DNA from: Methanosphaera sp.
GTDB lineage: Archaea > Methanobacteriota > Methanobacteria > Methanobacteriales > Methanobacteriaceae
DNA length: 64,000 nucleotides
Assembly (NCBI RefSeq): GCF_022768985.1
Contig: NZ_JALEKL010000006.1
Span: 1 to 64,000 of the forward strand
Reading direction: 5' to 3'
Positions within the stretch are counted from its first letter, which is position 1. Every line of letters starts with the position of its first letter. Shown here one piece after another: positions 19,669-30,597 of the stretch. The notes beneath the pieces are model-generated. The model saw nothing but the letters and a program-made list of their open reading frames with translations. It was not told the DNA's origin and did not search any database. Both the position numbers and the translations under genes were made by a program.

Positions 19669-20343
19669 TTACCACCAATCTTCATCAACAGGTTCTGGTG
19701 GTTCTGGTGGTTCTGGTGGTTCAGGTTTTGGAGTATCATTATCTTTTTTATCATTATCAGAATCTTTTACATGTACTACTTTTGTTTTTGTTACAACTTT
19801 TGTATCTGTGGTTGTTGTGTTGTTGGTATCGTTTGTATCATTTGCTGCTATTTGTGGTTGTAGTGGTGTTACTTGTAGTGATTTTAGTATGTGTACTATT
19901 ACATTTTCATTTGCTGTTTTTATAAGTACATTTTTGCCTGAGTAGTTTCCATAGTAGCTATATATGTCATTGTTTGTTTTGTTAAATGACATTCCTTCTT
20001 TTGACATGGAACTTCCTGTTTGTACTGAGTTTTTCTGTTGTATGAATTGATCTTCATAATTTGTAGTGTTTGTTGTGTTGTTATCATCTGTTTGTGTTTG
20101 GTTTTCTATTTGATTATATACTATTATTGTTAGGTTATTTTTTGGATCTTCATAGATGTGGTAGTTTGATGCTACTTCTTTTACTGTTATATTTTCTCCA
20201 TTATCTGGTACTTCACATACTACTCCATCAATTGTGACGTTTTTGTAGCTGTTTGATGATGTAATGTAGAATATTCCAGCTATTGATGCAACAATTATTA
20301 CTGCAACTATTACTATGAGTCCTAGAATGTTCTTTTCACGCAT
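19669..20343 (-). CDS. Secreted or anchored surface protein, paralogue 2
   Basis: A 224-residue paralogue of the preceding entry, with N-terminal helix LIVIVAVIIVASIAGIFYI, the same core domain (NVTIDGVVCEVP, YHIYEDPKNNLTIIVYNQ, YGNYSGKNVLIKTANENVI) and a different tail: acidic/Lys-rich, then tandem Pro-Glu-Pro repeats ending VDEDWW. It starts with ATG after AGGGGAAA. A short spacer separates it from its downstream paralogue, suggesting tandem duplication. I do not recognise the family; location is probably the cell surface. Confidence 0.75.
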   Translation of the reverse strand: MREKNILGLIVIVAVIIVASIAGIFYITSSNSYKNVTIDGVVCEVPDNGENITVKEVASNYHIYEDPKNNLTIIVYNQIENQTQTDDNNTTNTTNYEDQFIQQKNSVQTGSSMSKEGMSFNKTNNDIYSYYGNYSGKNVLIKTANENVIVHILKSLQVTPLQPQIAANDTNDTNNTTTTDTKVVTKTKVVHVKDSDNDKKDNDTPKPEPPEPPEPPEPVDEDWW

Positions 20344-20537
20344 AATTCTATTTCCCCTATTTTTTAGTTTAATTGTTATATAATATTTTTATTATTTGAA
20401 GTATTTATAAAAATTAGTAATTTTAATTAATTTATAGCTAAATTAGAGCTATTAAAATAAGAGTTTTTAAAATTATGTTGTTTGAAAAAAAATAATGAAA
20501 AATTAAAAAAAATGGGTGGTGAAGAGTGTTTGTGTAC

Positions 20538-22838
20538 TTATTCATTTCTTAGTGCTTTTTTTGCAGCGTTAAGCATAATTTTCTTTTCTACTTTTGCTAC
20601 AAGTTTTCTGATTGTTTCTACTGCATCTGTGTTTGCTGAGATACTGTCTATTCCTGCTTCTACTAGTTTTTCAACTATTTCAGGTTTACTTCCTGCTTGT
20701 CCACAGATACTTGTTGTTACTCCTGCTTTGTTACATTTTTCAATTACACTTACTAGTAATTTGAGTACTGCAGGGTGTGCTTCTGTGTAGTGTTTTGCTA
20801 CTAATTCATTATTACGGTCTAATGCTAATGTGTATTGTGTTAGATCGTTTGTTCCGAAGCTTACAAAGTCAAGTCCTTCTTCTATGAAGTCTTCGATGAT
20901 TATTGCTGCTGCTGGTGTTTCTACCATCATACCAAAGTCTACATCTTTGTGTGGTTCAAGTCCTACAGATCTTGCAATTTCTTTTGCTTGACGAAGTTCT
21001 TCTGGTTTGTGTAGTAATGGAAGCATTACTCCTATATTTGTATATCCTTCTTCGTGGAGTTTTTTGATTGCTTTGAATTCTGCTTTTAGAATATCTGGCT
21101 GATCAAGTTCACGTCTAATTCCTCTCCATCCAAGCATTGGGTTTGCTTCATCAGGTTCGTTTTCTCCACCTTCAAGTGTTTTGAATTCATCTGTTGGTGC
21201 ATCAAGTGTTCTGTACCATACTGTTTTTGGATAGAATACATCTACTACTTTGAGGATGTTTTCAACGAGGATGTTTACAAGTTCATCTTCACGTCCTTCA
21301 TCTATGTATTTGTATGGTACTGTTCCTGTTGCAAGCATCATGTGTTCTGTTCTGAGAAGTCCTACTCCATCTGCTCCTGTTGCATATGCTTTTTGTGCTG
21401 CTTCTGCCATACTTACATTTACTTTTACATCTGTAACTGTAACTAGTGGTGCTGCTGCTGCAACTGGTGCTGCATTTTGTGTTTGTTCTTCTTTTGATGC
21501 TGAAAGTTCTCCTTCATATACAAGTCCTTTTTTACCATCAATTGTTACTTTTGTGTTTTCTTCAAGAACTGATGTTGCTTCTCCTGTTCCTGATACACAT
21601 GGAATTCCAAGTTCACGTGAGATAATTGCTGCGTGACATGTTACTCCACCTTCATCTGTTATGATTCCATTTGCTCTTTTCATAGCTGGTACCATATCAG
21701 GTGTTGTCATGGTTGTTACTAGTATATCACCATCAAGGATTTTGTCAAGTTCATCAAGTTCTTTAATTATTTTAACTGTACCTGATACTAAACCTGGACT
21801 TGCTCCAAGACCTCTTGTAATAATTACTCTTTCTGAATCATCTAATGATTGGTTGTTGAGTTCTTCATCTATATTATCAAGTGTTGTAATAGGTCTTGCT
21901 TGTAACATGTAAACATTTCCACCTTCAATACCCCATTCTGTATCCATTGGAGCATTGTAGTGTTTCTGGATTTTACGTCCAAGATTTGTGAGTTTATCAA
22001 TATCACTGTTACTTAATACTCTTTTATCAACCATATCTTCTGGAACTTCAACTTGTACTGTTGCACCAGTTTCTGGATCTTTTTTAAACATGGTCTTTTT
22101 AGAGTTTATTTTATATGAAAGTATTTCATCAGATTCTTTGTCATAACGACATGTATCTGGTGTAACTGTTCCTGATACAACTCCTTCTCCAAGTCCCCAT
22201 GCTCCTTCTATGAGCATTTGTTCTTCACCAGTTGATGGTTCTGCTGTAAACATTACACCTGCTTTTTCTGAATCTACCATTTGTTGTACTACAACTGCAA
22301 TTAATACTTCAGAATGATCAAAGTCATTTTCTACTCTGTAAAATATTGCTCTTGCTTCAAAAAGTGATGCCCAACATTTACGTACATTAATAAGAACATC
22401 TTCAACACCAGCAATGTTAAGGTATGTTTCTTGTTGTCCTGCAAATGAAGCATCTGGTAAATCTTCTGCTGTAGCAGATGATCTGATAGCTACAACTGCA
22501 TCTTCAATATCTACATCAAGACATAATGCATTGTATGCTTCGATAATTACACGTTGTAAATCATCAGGAATTTCTGTTGTTATGATTAATTCTTTAATAT
22601 CATCTGATACTTTGTTAAGTTGTTGTGTATCATTGATGTCAAGACCATCTAACATTTCAATAATTTTATCTTCAATTCCTGTTTTTGTTATGAATTTATG
22701 ATAGGTTTCAGAGGTAATTACAAAACCTGGTGGTACTGGAATTCCAGCATTTGTTAATTCTCCAAGGTTTGCACCTTTACCTCCTGCTACAGGAATATCA
22801 TCCTTACCTAAATTTCTAAAAAATTCAACATAGTTCAT
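20538..22838 (-). CDS. ppsA: Phosphoenolpyruvate synthase
   Basis: About 766 residues. An N-terminal ATP-grasp part (GKGANLGELTNAGIPVPPGF, AIRSSATAEDLPDASFAGQ), the central phosphohistidine domain with GGVTCHAAIISRELGIPCV (His at about 410) and a C-terminal PEP/pyruvate barrel with SFGTNDLTQYTLALDR and the near-terminal SICGQAGS are visible. It makes PEP from pyruvate and ATP, the gluconeogenic step after Por. I prefer the ATG at 22838; an in-frame GTG lies three codons upstream. The 3' end is followed by the minus-strand equivalent of a CACCC plus T-run terminator. Confidence 0.96.
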   Translation of the reverse strand: MNYVEFFRNLGKDDIPVAGGKGANLGELTNAGIPVPPGFVITSETYHKFITKTGIEDKIIEMLDGLDINDTQQLNKVSDDIKELIITTEIPDDLQRVIIEAYNALCLDVDIEDAVVAIRSSATAEDLPDASFAGQQETYLNIAGVEDVLINVRKCWASLFEARAIFYRVENDFDHSEVLIAVVVQQMVDSEKAGVMFTAEPSTGEEQMLIEGAWGLGEGVVSGTVTPDTCRYDKESDEILSYKINSKKTMFKKDPETGATVQVEVPEDMVDKRVLSNSDIDKLTNLGRKIQKHYNAPMDTEWGIEGGNVYMLQARPITTLDNIDEELNNQSLDDSERVIITRGLGASPGLVSGTVKIIKELDELDKILDGDILVTTMTTPDMVPAMKRANGIITDEGGVTCHAAIISRELGIPCVSGTGEATSVLEENTKVTIDGKKGLVYEGELSASKEEQTQNAAPVAAAAPLVTVTDVKVNVSMAEAAQKAYATGADGVGLLRTEHMMLATGTVPYKYIDEGREDELVNILVENILKVVDVFYPKTVWYRTLDAPTDEFKTLEGGENEPDEANPMLGWRGIRRELDQPDILKAEFKAIKKLHEEGYTNIGVMLPLLHKPEELRQAKEIARSVGLEPHKDVDFGMMVETPAAAIIIEDFIEEGLDFVSFGTNDLTQYTLALDRNNELVAKHYTEAHPAVLKLLVSVIEKCNKAGVTTSICGQAGSKPEIVEKLVEAGIDSISANTDAVETIRKLVAKVEKKIMLNAAKKALRNE

Positions 22839-23134
22839 TGATAACACTCTTCTTCATTATTTTTTTGTTGTATAATATTATATACTATATTTTTAATTCT
22901 GTAATTGTATTTATGGAGTTTATATCATTTATTAAATTTCATAGAAAATATATTAAAAAAAAGTAGTAAAATGGATTATATAAAAAAAGAAGGTGAATTT
23001 AGAGTTAAAATCTTATTCAAAATTCTTTTAATATAGAAAATAATATTTAATCTTCGTATATGCTATGATAATCCATTATCTTCTTTTTATATAATTTCTA
23101 AAAGAAAAATTATAATTAAATAATTTTCTTATAT

Positions 23135-23620
23135 TTAGAATTGAACAAGATCTTGTCCTTTGTCTACAACTATTCTGCAGCTTACAGGTAATTTCATACC
23201 TGCTCTGTTAAGTGCAACTTTTGCTTTTTCAAAGTCTTTTGCATTAACATAAGCTGTGATAATTTTTTGGTTTGCACGTACTAAAGCTTCTGAACTTACA
23301 GCTTTACCGAAAGCTCCTCTCATTCCGCTCTGTACCCTATCTGCACCTGCACCGGTTGCCATTGGGTTTTCACGTACAATGTGGTGTGGGTATGTTCTGA
23401 TTTTTAATCTGTATCCCATTTTACCTGTTGTTCTTTGTAAGTATCTGTTAGCTGCAATCCTTGCTGCTTCTAAAGAATTGTGTGATAAGTGGGTGTGTTC
23501 TTTAACTTCTAATGTAACTTCTAATGGGAAGTCTTCTGATAAATTTCCCATATCGTATTGTACAATTTTTGATGATGGGATTTTTCTAATATAATCTTTT
23601 CTTGTGTATGGTCTTACCAT
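23135..23620 (-). CDS. rpl10e: Large ribosomal subunit protein L10e (uL16 family)
   Basis: A 161-residue ribosomal protein. The N-terminus [19 protein letters not shown] and the basic [23 protein letters not shown] region (about 77-99) with GMRGAFGK are typical of archaeal L10e. It binds 23S rRNA near the A-site finger. AGGAGGAAAAATCA before the ATG is a strong ribosome site. It is a single-gene unit with a divergent Pcc1-like gene upstream. Confidence 0.96.
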   Translation of the reverse strand: MVRPYTRKDYIRKIPSSKIVQYDMGNLSEDFPLEVTLEVKEHTHLSHNSLEAARIAANRYLQRTTGKMGYRLKIRTYPHHIVRENPMATGAGADRVQSGMRGAFGKAVSSEALVRANQKIITAYVNAKDFEKAKVALNRAGMKLPVSCRIVVDKGQDLVQF

Positions 23621-23948
23621 TGATTTTTCCTCCTGATTAATAAAAAATAATATAAAAAAAACCTTTCCTAATGTATCAACATCAAATGATGTAATCTATT
23701 AATTTTATCTTAAGGTAAAAAAAACTTTTCTTTCTTCTCTTTTAATATTTGAAAAAGATTTTTTTAAATATAATTTGAACATGAAAACAATAATTCATGA
23801 AATTATAATATACTAGTTTATGTTATGTTTTAGATATTATATAAAAATAGTGTTAATTTTTAAAATAATTACTAAAAAATTACCTTAATATTTTCACATA
23901 GATATTAAAAATAAAATTTATCTATCTAGAAAAAAATACACTAAGTAT
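23621..23948. other. Divergent promoter spacer of rpl10e and the Pcc1-like gene
   Basis: No gene is seen. A palindrome ACATCA-AA-TGATGT lies at 23679-23692, about 60 bases before the rpl10e start, in its probable leader or promoter. The rest is AT-rich with several TATA-like stretches on both strands. Confidence 0.45.
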
Positions 23949-24173
23949 ATGAAAATAAAAACTAAAATAACATTCACATATAACAATGAAAAATATGCTA
24001 AAATTGCATATGATAGTCTTTATCCTGATAATGAAGGTTTTCTTGATGCACATGTTGATAAAAATAAGCTAATATGCTACATTGAAAATGAGAAAATAAC
24101 AACTGTGCTAAATACAATTGAAGATCTCATCCACTGTGAAAAAGTTGTGGAAATGACATCAGAAATTGTATAA
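23949..24173 (+). CDS. Pcc1-like KEOPS subunit
   Basis: A 74-residue protein with the compact alpha-beta pattern of Pcc1: KTKITFTYNNEKYAKIAYDSLYPD followed by VDKNKLICYIENEKITTVLNTIEDLI, a charged strand and a final helix. (Split for length: ITFTYNNEKYAKIAYDSL.) Pcc1 is the dimerisation subunit of KEOPS, which places t6A37 on tRNAs reading ANN codons. Length fits archaeal Pcc1 (about 75-90). It stands alone, convergent with the FKBP gene. Confidence 0.75.
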   Translation: MKIKTKITFTYNNEKYAKIAYDSLYPDNEGFLDAHVDKNKLICYIENEKITTVLNTIEDLIHCEKVVEMTSEIV

Positions 24174-24202
24174 TAATTCAAAAAAAAAGAAGATCCAAAT
24201 AA

Positions 24203-24248
24203 ATTGGTCTTTAACCACCAATCTATCTTATTTTTCCCCCTTTTTTTA
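24203..24248 (+). terminator. Terminator region between convergent genes
   Basis: ATTGGT and ACCAAT flank an eight-base loop (24204-24223), followed by TATTTTTCCCCC and a T7 tract. It serves the Pcc1-like gene and perhaps the convergent FKBP gene. Confidence 0.45.
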
Positions 24249-24263
24249 TAAAAGCTTGTGTAT

Positions 24264-25031
24264 CTATTCTTCGTCTGCTAATTTTTCAGGAACATCTTCT
24301 GCTGCTTCAGCATCTGCTTCTTCTTCTTTAGGTTCTTCGTATTCATCTACGAATTGAACTTTGTCTACACCTTCGATGTTTGTGTATGCTTCTCTTGCAA
24401 CTCTAAATTTGGATAATGTTACATCTTGAACTGATCTTTGTTCAAATCCTGCGAGTTGATCGAGTTTAATTTTTGCTACTCCATCTTCAATTGTGATTTC
24501 TGTTTTTTCTAAATCAAGGTTTGGATTTCCGTAGTATACTTCAATTAATCCTTTGATTTTTTCTTCATCATCATCAATTGTGTCTACAATTTCAATTTCA
24601 TATTCAATATCTTTACCTGCAAGTTCATGGTTGAAGTCTACTCTTACACGTCCACCATCGATTGTTCTTACAACACCTGTGTTTCCTTGGAGGCTGATTG
24701 GCATACCAACAAATGGTCTGATGTTTTGTTTTTTAAATTCTCTCATTGGAATTAATTGAATAAGACTTGGGTCTCTTTTACCGAATGCTTCTTCTGCTGG
24801 TATTTCTACTGTTTTTTTATCTCCTACATCAAGTTTTTTGATTTCATCGTGGAGTTTTGCAATAAGTTGTGTTGAACCTACAGCAAGAACCATTGGATGG
24901 TAGTCTTTTTGTTCGTTTTTAATTCCTGCTTCTTCTGCTACTTCTTCGTATGTTGTATCAAATACATCTCCTGTAGCTTTTACTCTTCCTGTGTAATTTA
25001 ATTTTATAAAATCGTTTTCATCTATTGGCAT
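24264..25031 (-). CDS. FKBP-type peptidyl-prolyl isomerase, long archaeal form
   Basis: A 255-residue protein. Residues 1-150 form an FKBP domain with a SlyD-like inserted-flap region: FIKLNYTGRVKATGDVFDTT, GVVRTIDGGRVRVDFNHELAGK (split: GRVRVDFNHELAGK, about 134-147) and YEIEIVDTI. A second conserved domain (about 155-230) and an acidic Glu/Ala tail follow, as in long archaeal FKBPs. It isomerises prolyl bonds and acts as a chaperone in the cytoplasm. Its start overlaps the end of the upstream gene by ten bases, so the two are likely co-expressed. Confidence 0.93.
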   Translation of the reverse strand: MPIDENDFIKLNYTGRVKATGDVFDTTYEEVAEEAGIKNEQKDYHPMVLAVGSTQLIAKLHDEIKKLDVGDKKTVEIPAEEAFGKRDPSLIQLIPMREFKKQNIRPFVGMPISLQGNTGVVRTIDGGRVRVDFNHELAGKDIEYEIEIVDTIDDDEEKIKGLIEVYYGNPNLDLEKTEITIEDGVAKIKLDQLAGFEQRSVQDVTLSKFRVAREAYTNIEGVDKVQFVDEYEEPKEEEADAEAAEDVPEKLADEE

Positions 25032-26134
25032 TCTATTGCTCCTATTAAATTATTATTTTTTAAATTAAGTTTGAACTTATTTAAAACATCTTTGTTTTTA
25101 TATCCTAAAACTCGTATTTTTTGTGGATAATTATTAATATATTTATGTATTTCATTCTTTAAAATAGGTGCCTCTAATACACTTAAAATTCTCTGTTTTC
25201 TATGCTTACTAAAACCATATGTTATACATTCATTTAGTGCATCTATACTACTAAATGGTCTGTTTTCCATGATATTTTTCACAGTCACATCATCCATTAG
25301 TGTAAGTTGAGATAATTTTGCCTCATCATAATTATTTGCAACATCTAAAATTAATTTCTCACATCTTACATCATGTAGAGGTGCTCTATTTTCTTCTACT
25401 TCAGATTTTAAAACATTGATTGTTTCATCTGGAAGCATGTCACTAAGTTCATCAAATCGATTTTCTGATACTTTCTGACGTATAATTGTTCCACTTACAT
25501 TTTCTAATCTAGGAATAAAAATAAATTTGTTTTTATAATCAAAGTCAACCTTTGTTAATGATTTTGAAAGAGAAACAATAACATAATCATCATTATGTAG
25601 TTTTCCCTCAAGCAACACCTTTTTATCTTCCATTCGAATTATCTTATATGGTTTTGGTGCAACTGCTATACCATTATTTATGGTATCAAGTATTATTTTA
25701 AATTTAGGGTCATTACTAATATATCCTCTTGGAATATAATCAGCATTTAATGCCTTAAACATCTTAGCAAGACAAAGTGAATATTGACCAGATCCCATAA
25801 CCCCCATAGGTGGACCTTCAACTACAATATCTGCACCAAGCGAAACTGCAATTTCAGCCCTCTTCTGGCGTGTAAGTATGTATGGAAGACCACGACCATT
25901 TCTTTCAAAAAGACCTGGAATAACAGCTACAAATAAAGCTTCAGGATGAAGTCGTTTTGATTCATTCATACAATACATATGTCCATTATGCATAGGAGAA
26001 TACTCTGTAAAATCTGCAATAACAGGATATATATTCTTATTTGATGTATATTCTATCTTCTCAGAATTTAAATCCTTATAAAAAGTTTCCATATCTTCTA
26101 AAATTATCTTCTCAGCAAAATCTGAAATATCCAT
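25022..26134 (-). CDS. TmcAL-like nucleotidyltransferase (COG1323 type)
   Basis: A 370-residue protein. The HxGH nucleotidyltransferase motif appears as YSPMHNGHMYCMNES (about 46-60), followed by VAVIPGLFERNGRGLPYILTR, RAEIAVSLGADIVVEGPP and the GSGQYSLCLAKMFKAL region. The layout matches bacterial TmcAL, which makes acetyl-AMP to acetylate C34 of tRNA-Met. The archaeal homologues are not well characterised, so function is inferred from the family. It overlaps the FKBP gene by ten bases. Confidence 0.72.
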   Translation of the reverse strand: MDISDFAEKIILEDMETFYKDLNSEKIEYTSNKNIYPVIADFTEYSPMHNGHMYCMNESKRLHPEALFVAVIPGLFERNGRGLPYILTRQKRAEIAVSLGADIVVEGPPMGVMGSGQYSLCLAKMFKALNADYIPRGYISNDPKFKIILDTINNGIAVAPKPYKIIRMEDKKVLLEGKLHNDDYVIVSLSKSLTKVDFDYKNKFIFIPRLENVSGTIIRQKVSENRFDELSDMLPDETINVLKSEVEENRAPLHDVRCEKLILDVANNYDEAKLSQLTLMDDVTVKNIMENRPFSSIDALNECITYGFSKHRKQRILSVLEAPILKNEIHKYINNYPQKIRVLGYKNKDVLNKFKLNLKNNNLIGAIECQ

Positions 26135-26294
26135 TTTTCCTAATAACTCCTAAATTATAAATATAAATTATCAAAAATGATACTATACAATACTATTAGT
26201 TAGAAGTAATTATAATAAATAACTTATAAAAATAAGAAAAAATATCATAATAACAACAAATACCTAGAAATAACAAATGGGGTTGTGGATAGAA

Positions 26295-27584
26295 ATGGGA
26301 AATATCATACTTAAAAACTGTAAAATGATAGATAATGAAGTTGTAAATATCATAGTAGATGATGGAAAAATAAGTTCAATTAAAAAAACATTAAAAACAT
26401 CAGATACAACAACAGATAACATAATAGATATAAAAGAAAACATCATAATACCAGGACTTATAGATACACATGTACACCTAAGAGATCCAGGACTAACACA
26501 TAAAGAAACATGGACTACAGGATCACAAGCAGCAGCAAATGGTGGATATACAACAATTGTAGATATGCCAAATACAATACCAAAAACAGATACATATAAG
26601 GCATTTAAAGATAAACAAGAAAATGCATTAAAACATTCATATACAGACTTTGCACTAAATGCTGGTGTAAAAACAAAAAAAGATGTAGATGAAATACTAA
26701 CACTAAAACCTGCAGCATATAAAATATTTATGGACTTACATGACAACAGTCAGCTTGATGAAATGTTTAGCTACATTCAAGATACAAATAAGCCACTACT
26801 ACTTCACTGTGAAGATAAAACACTAGTTGACTATAACATAAAAACACTAAGTGCAGATGCTAAAAATGATATGAAACTTACAACATACTCCTATGCAAGA
26901 AGTGCAATGGCAGAATTCATAGCAGTAAATCGTGCAATAGAACTTGCAAAGAAATATAACATACAACTTCACATCTGTCATCTAAGTTGTCGTGACACAT
27001 TTGAACTAGTAAATGAGGCAAAAAGTAAGATTAACATAACAGTTGAAGCAACACCACATCATCTATTTTTAGATAATGAAACATACAACACATATGGAAT
27101 GCGTGCAAAAACAAATCCTCCACTTCGTGATAAAAATCATAACATAACACTAACTAATTTACCTGATATAGATTCAATAGGAACAGATCATGCACCACAC
27201 ACACTAGAGGAAAAAGATAAAAATACATGGACTACAGCATCAGGAATACCAGGACTTGAAGTAACACTTAAACTTCTACTAACAGAGGTAAATAATGGAA
27301 ATATCACACTAAAAGATGTAGTTGAAAAGACAAGTACAAATCCTGCAAAGATATTTAACATGAAAAATAAGGGAGAAATAAAAACAGGATATGATGCAGA
27401 CTTCACTATAGTAGATATGAAAAAATCTGGAAAAATAGATGTAGATGAATTTAAAACAATGGGAAAATACACACCATTTGAAAATAGAGAATATACTGGA
27501 TCAAATATTATGACAATAAATCGTGGAAACATAATAGCAGATATGCAAGATGTCTATAAATATGATGCAAAATACATCTACTAA
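26295..27584 (+). CDS. pyrC: Dihydroorotase
   Basis: About 429 residues. Metal ligands are visible in DTHVHLRDPG (about 56-65), the carboxylated lysine region PAAYKIFMDLH, HCED, HICHLS and GTDHAPH (about 296-302). It closes carbamoyl-aspartate to dihydroorotate in pyrimidine synthesis. I chose the ATG at 26295; the upstream in-frame ATG at 26277 adds six residues with no clear ribosome site. It stands alone with a clear C-rich plus T-run terminator. Confidence 0.95.
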   Translation: MGNIILKNCKMIDNEVVNIIVDDGKISSIKKTLKTSDTTTDNIIDIKENIIIPGLIDTHVHLRDPGLTHKETWTTGSQAAANGGYTTIVDMPNTIPKTDTYKAFKDKQENALKHSYTDFALNAGVKTKKDVDEILTLKPAAYKIFMDLHDNSQLDEMFSYIQDTNKPLLLHCEDKTLVDYNIKTLSADAKNDMKLTTYSYARSAMAEFIAVNRAIELAKKYNIQLHICHLSCRDTFELVNEAKSKINITVEATPHHLFLDNETYNTYGMRAKTNPPLRDKNHNITLTNLPDIDSIGTDHAPHTLEEKDKNTWTTASGIPGLEVTLKLLLTEVNNGNITLKDVVEKTSTNPAKIFNMKNKGEIKTGYDADFTIVDMKKSGKIDVDEFKTMGKYTPFENREYTGSNIMTINRGNIIADMQDVYKYDAKYIY

Positions 27585-27600
27585 AACTAGAACTTAAATT

Positions 27601-27625
27601 CCCCACCCTACATAACACCCTTTTT
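27601..27625 (+). terminator. C-rich plus T-tract terminator of pyrC
   Basis: CCCCACCCTA, then CATAACACCC and five T residues, about 15 bases after the pyrC stop codon. No strong stem is seen. It matches the window-wide signature. Confidence 0.5.
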
Positions 27626-27843
27626 ACTATTTATCTTTTTTTTATTTAGTAGATTAAGTATTATTATAAAGTAGAAATTATTTTAGAAAGAATTTTATTA
27701 AAAATTAGAAAATTAAATATTGAAAAATTAGTTTTAAAATTTATTTAGAAAAAGAATTATTTTTATTTTTAAAAAAATGTTTTAAAGAAAAAAGAGTATG
27801 AATAGATTTTATCTAATTCATAAATCATGTGATCTATAACTAC

Positions 27844-27946
27844 GTAAAGTTTCTATATTAGATAAGCAGTGCAGACCGATTCCTTGTCTACCTGAGGTAA
27901 TACAGGTCCGTATCTTGCCTACTTTTACTTATAAAAATCTTTTTTT
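27844..27946 (+). ncRNA. Candidate structured RNA with a pseudoknot
   Basis: A locally GC-rich island in AT-rich spacer. On the plus strand: closing stem GTAAAG (27844-27849) with CTTTTAC (27922-27928, one bulge); helix AGATAAG (27860-27866) with CTTGTCT (27883-27889, one T-G pair); hairpin ACCTG (27890-27894) with CAGGT (27903-27907); and its loop AGGTAA (27895-27900) can pair with TTGCCT (27915-27920), an H-type pseudoknot. A T7 tract at 27940-27946 may end it. G-U pairs fit only the plus strand. No known family is recognised; it could be an RNA gene or an mRNA 3' element. Confidence 0.45.
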
Positions 27947-28132
27947 GTATACTAAATGAATTAAACCTGTCAGATCATAAGTATGTCGTAAGATTTAATG
28001 CCATATTAATATATGAAACAACTAAGTTTCACGTAATAATATTTCATAGTCATTACTATTAAATGTAACCTAATATTACTCTTTGTTTTTCTAAAGCATT
28101 TTTGAATTTATAACTTATTACAGTAACTCAAC

Positions 28133-29790
<1,658 letters not shown>

Positions 29791-29794
<4 letters not shown>

Positions 29795-30591
29795 TGGTTA
29801 CCACCTAATTTACTTTGTAAATCTTTATCGAATACGTCTAATCCATATCCACCGAATGTTCTTGCGAAGTGAACATCTTCTACTACTTTAATAACTTCTG
29901 GGTCGTCTCTGAGACTTACGTTATCGTATCTGTAGATTGTGGTAATGTTTTTAAGTTCGTCTTCTGGTAATGGTTCTCCTACATCGATAGGTTCATCAAG
30001 TTCTACTCCTACTTGATCTTTTACGTAAACTACGTGATCTTTTTCTTCGTCGTATACGTATCTTTGTAATGCGTCGAACATTAAACCATTTTCGTCAAGT
30101 CTTAAGGAGTGTCCGTGTACTGTTGCTCCTCTTAATCCTGTTTTTGCTGTATCGAAGAATTCGGATTCGAGTAATTCTTTTGATACTTTTTCTAAGTCAG
30201 ATTCTCTCATTTCGATAACTTGTCTTCCTGAGAGTGTACCTGTATCTACTCCTCTGTATCTTCTCATGTATGATCTTGCTCTGTCGTAAGGTTGAGCAGG
30301 AGCGTTGTACATTGAGTCAGCAAATTGGATGTATCTGATACGGATTCCTTTTTTAGCACCGTCGATTGGTTCTACGAAATCTTTCATATCGTCTTCTTCA
30401 AAGTCCATTTCGTCAAGAGGTGGGTGTACTGTTTTGTAACCTTCTCCTGGGTTTCTGTGACTTAAGAGTTTTACTATATCGTCATCTGCAATATTTCTAA
30501 GTTTTTTAAGTTCATAATCCTTGTTCATGTGTTTTTTACGGTTTTCTGCAATAACACTTTCACCAGGATAATATTGTACGTCATATGCCAT
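29791..30591 (-). CDS. mrtG: Methyl-coenzyme M reductase II, gamma subunit
   Basis: A 266-residue gamma subunit. The N-terminal [17 protein letters not shown] and the [18 protein letters not shown] region (about 43-60) are diagnostic, as is [20 protein letters not shown] (about 107-126). It forms part of the active-site channel. It starts six bases after mrtD and its stop overlaps the mrtA start. No mcrC lies between D and G, unlike in mcrBDCGA operons. Confidence 0.96.
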
Positions 30592-30597
30592 TTACAA

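Larger units (their letters stand above)
27585..28132. other. Spacer between convergent pyrC and mrtA
   Basis: Besides the pyrC terminator and the structured-RNA candidate, the rest is AT-rich. Positions 27955-28132 hold moderately mixed sequence that may include the 3' untranslated end of the mrt mRNA. No protein gene is seen. Confidence 0.5.

Noticed and set aside
27860-27928. A possible tRNA in the GC-rich island after pyrC
   Set aside because: No acceptor stem, TTCGA loop or anticodon arm fits on either strand; a pseudoknot fits better.
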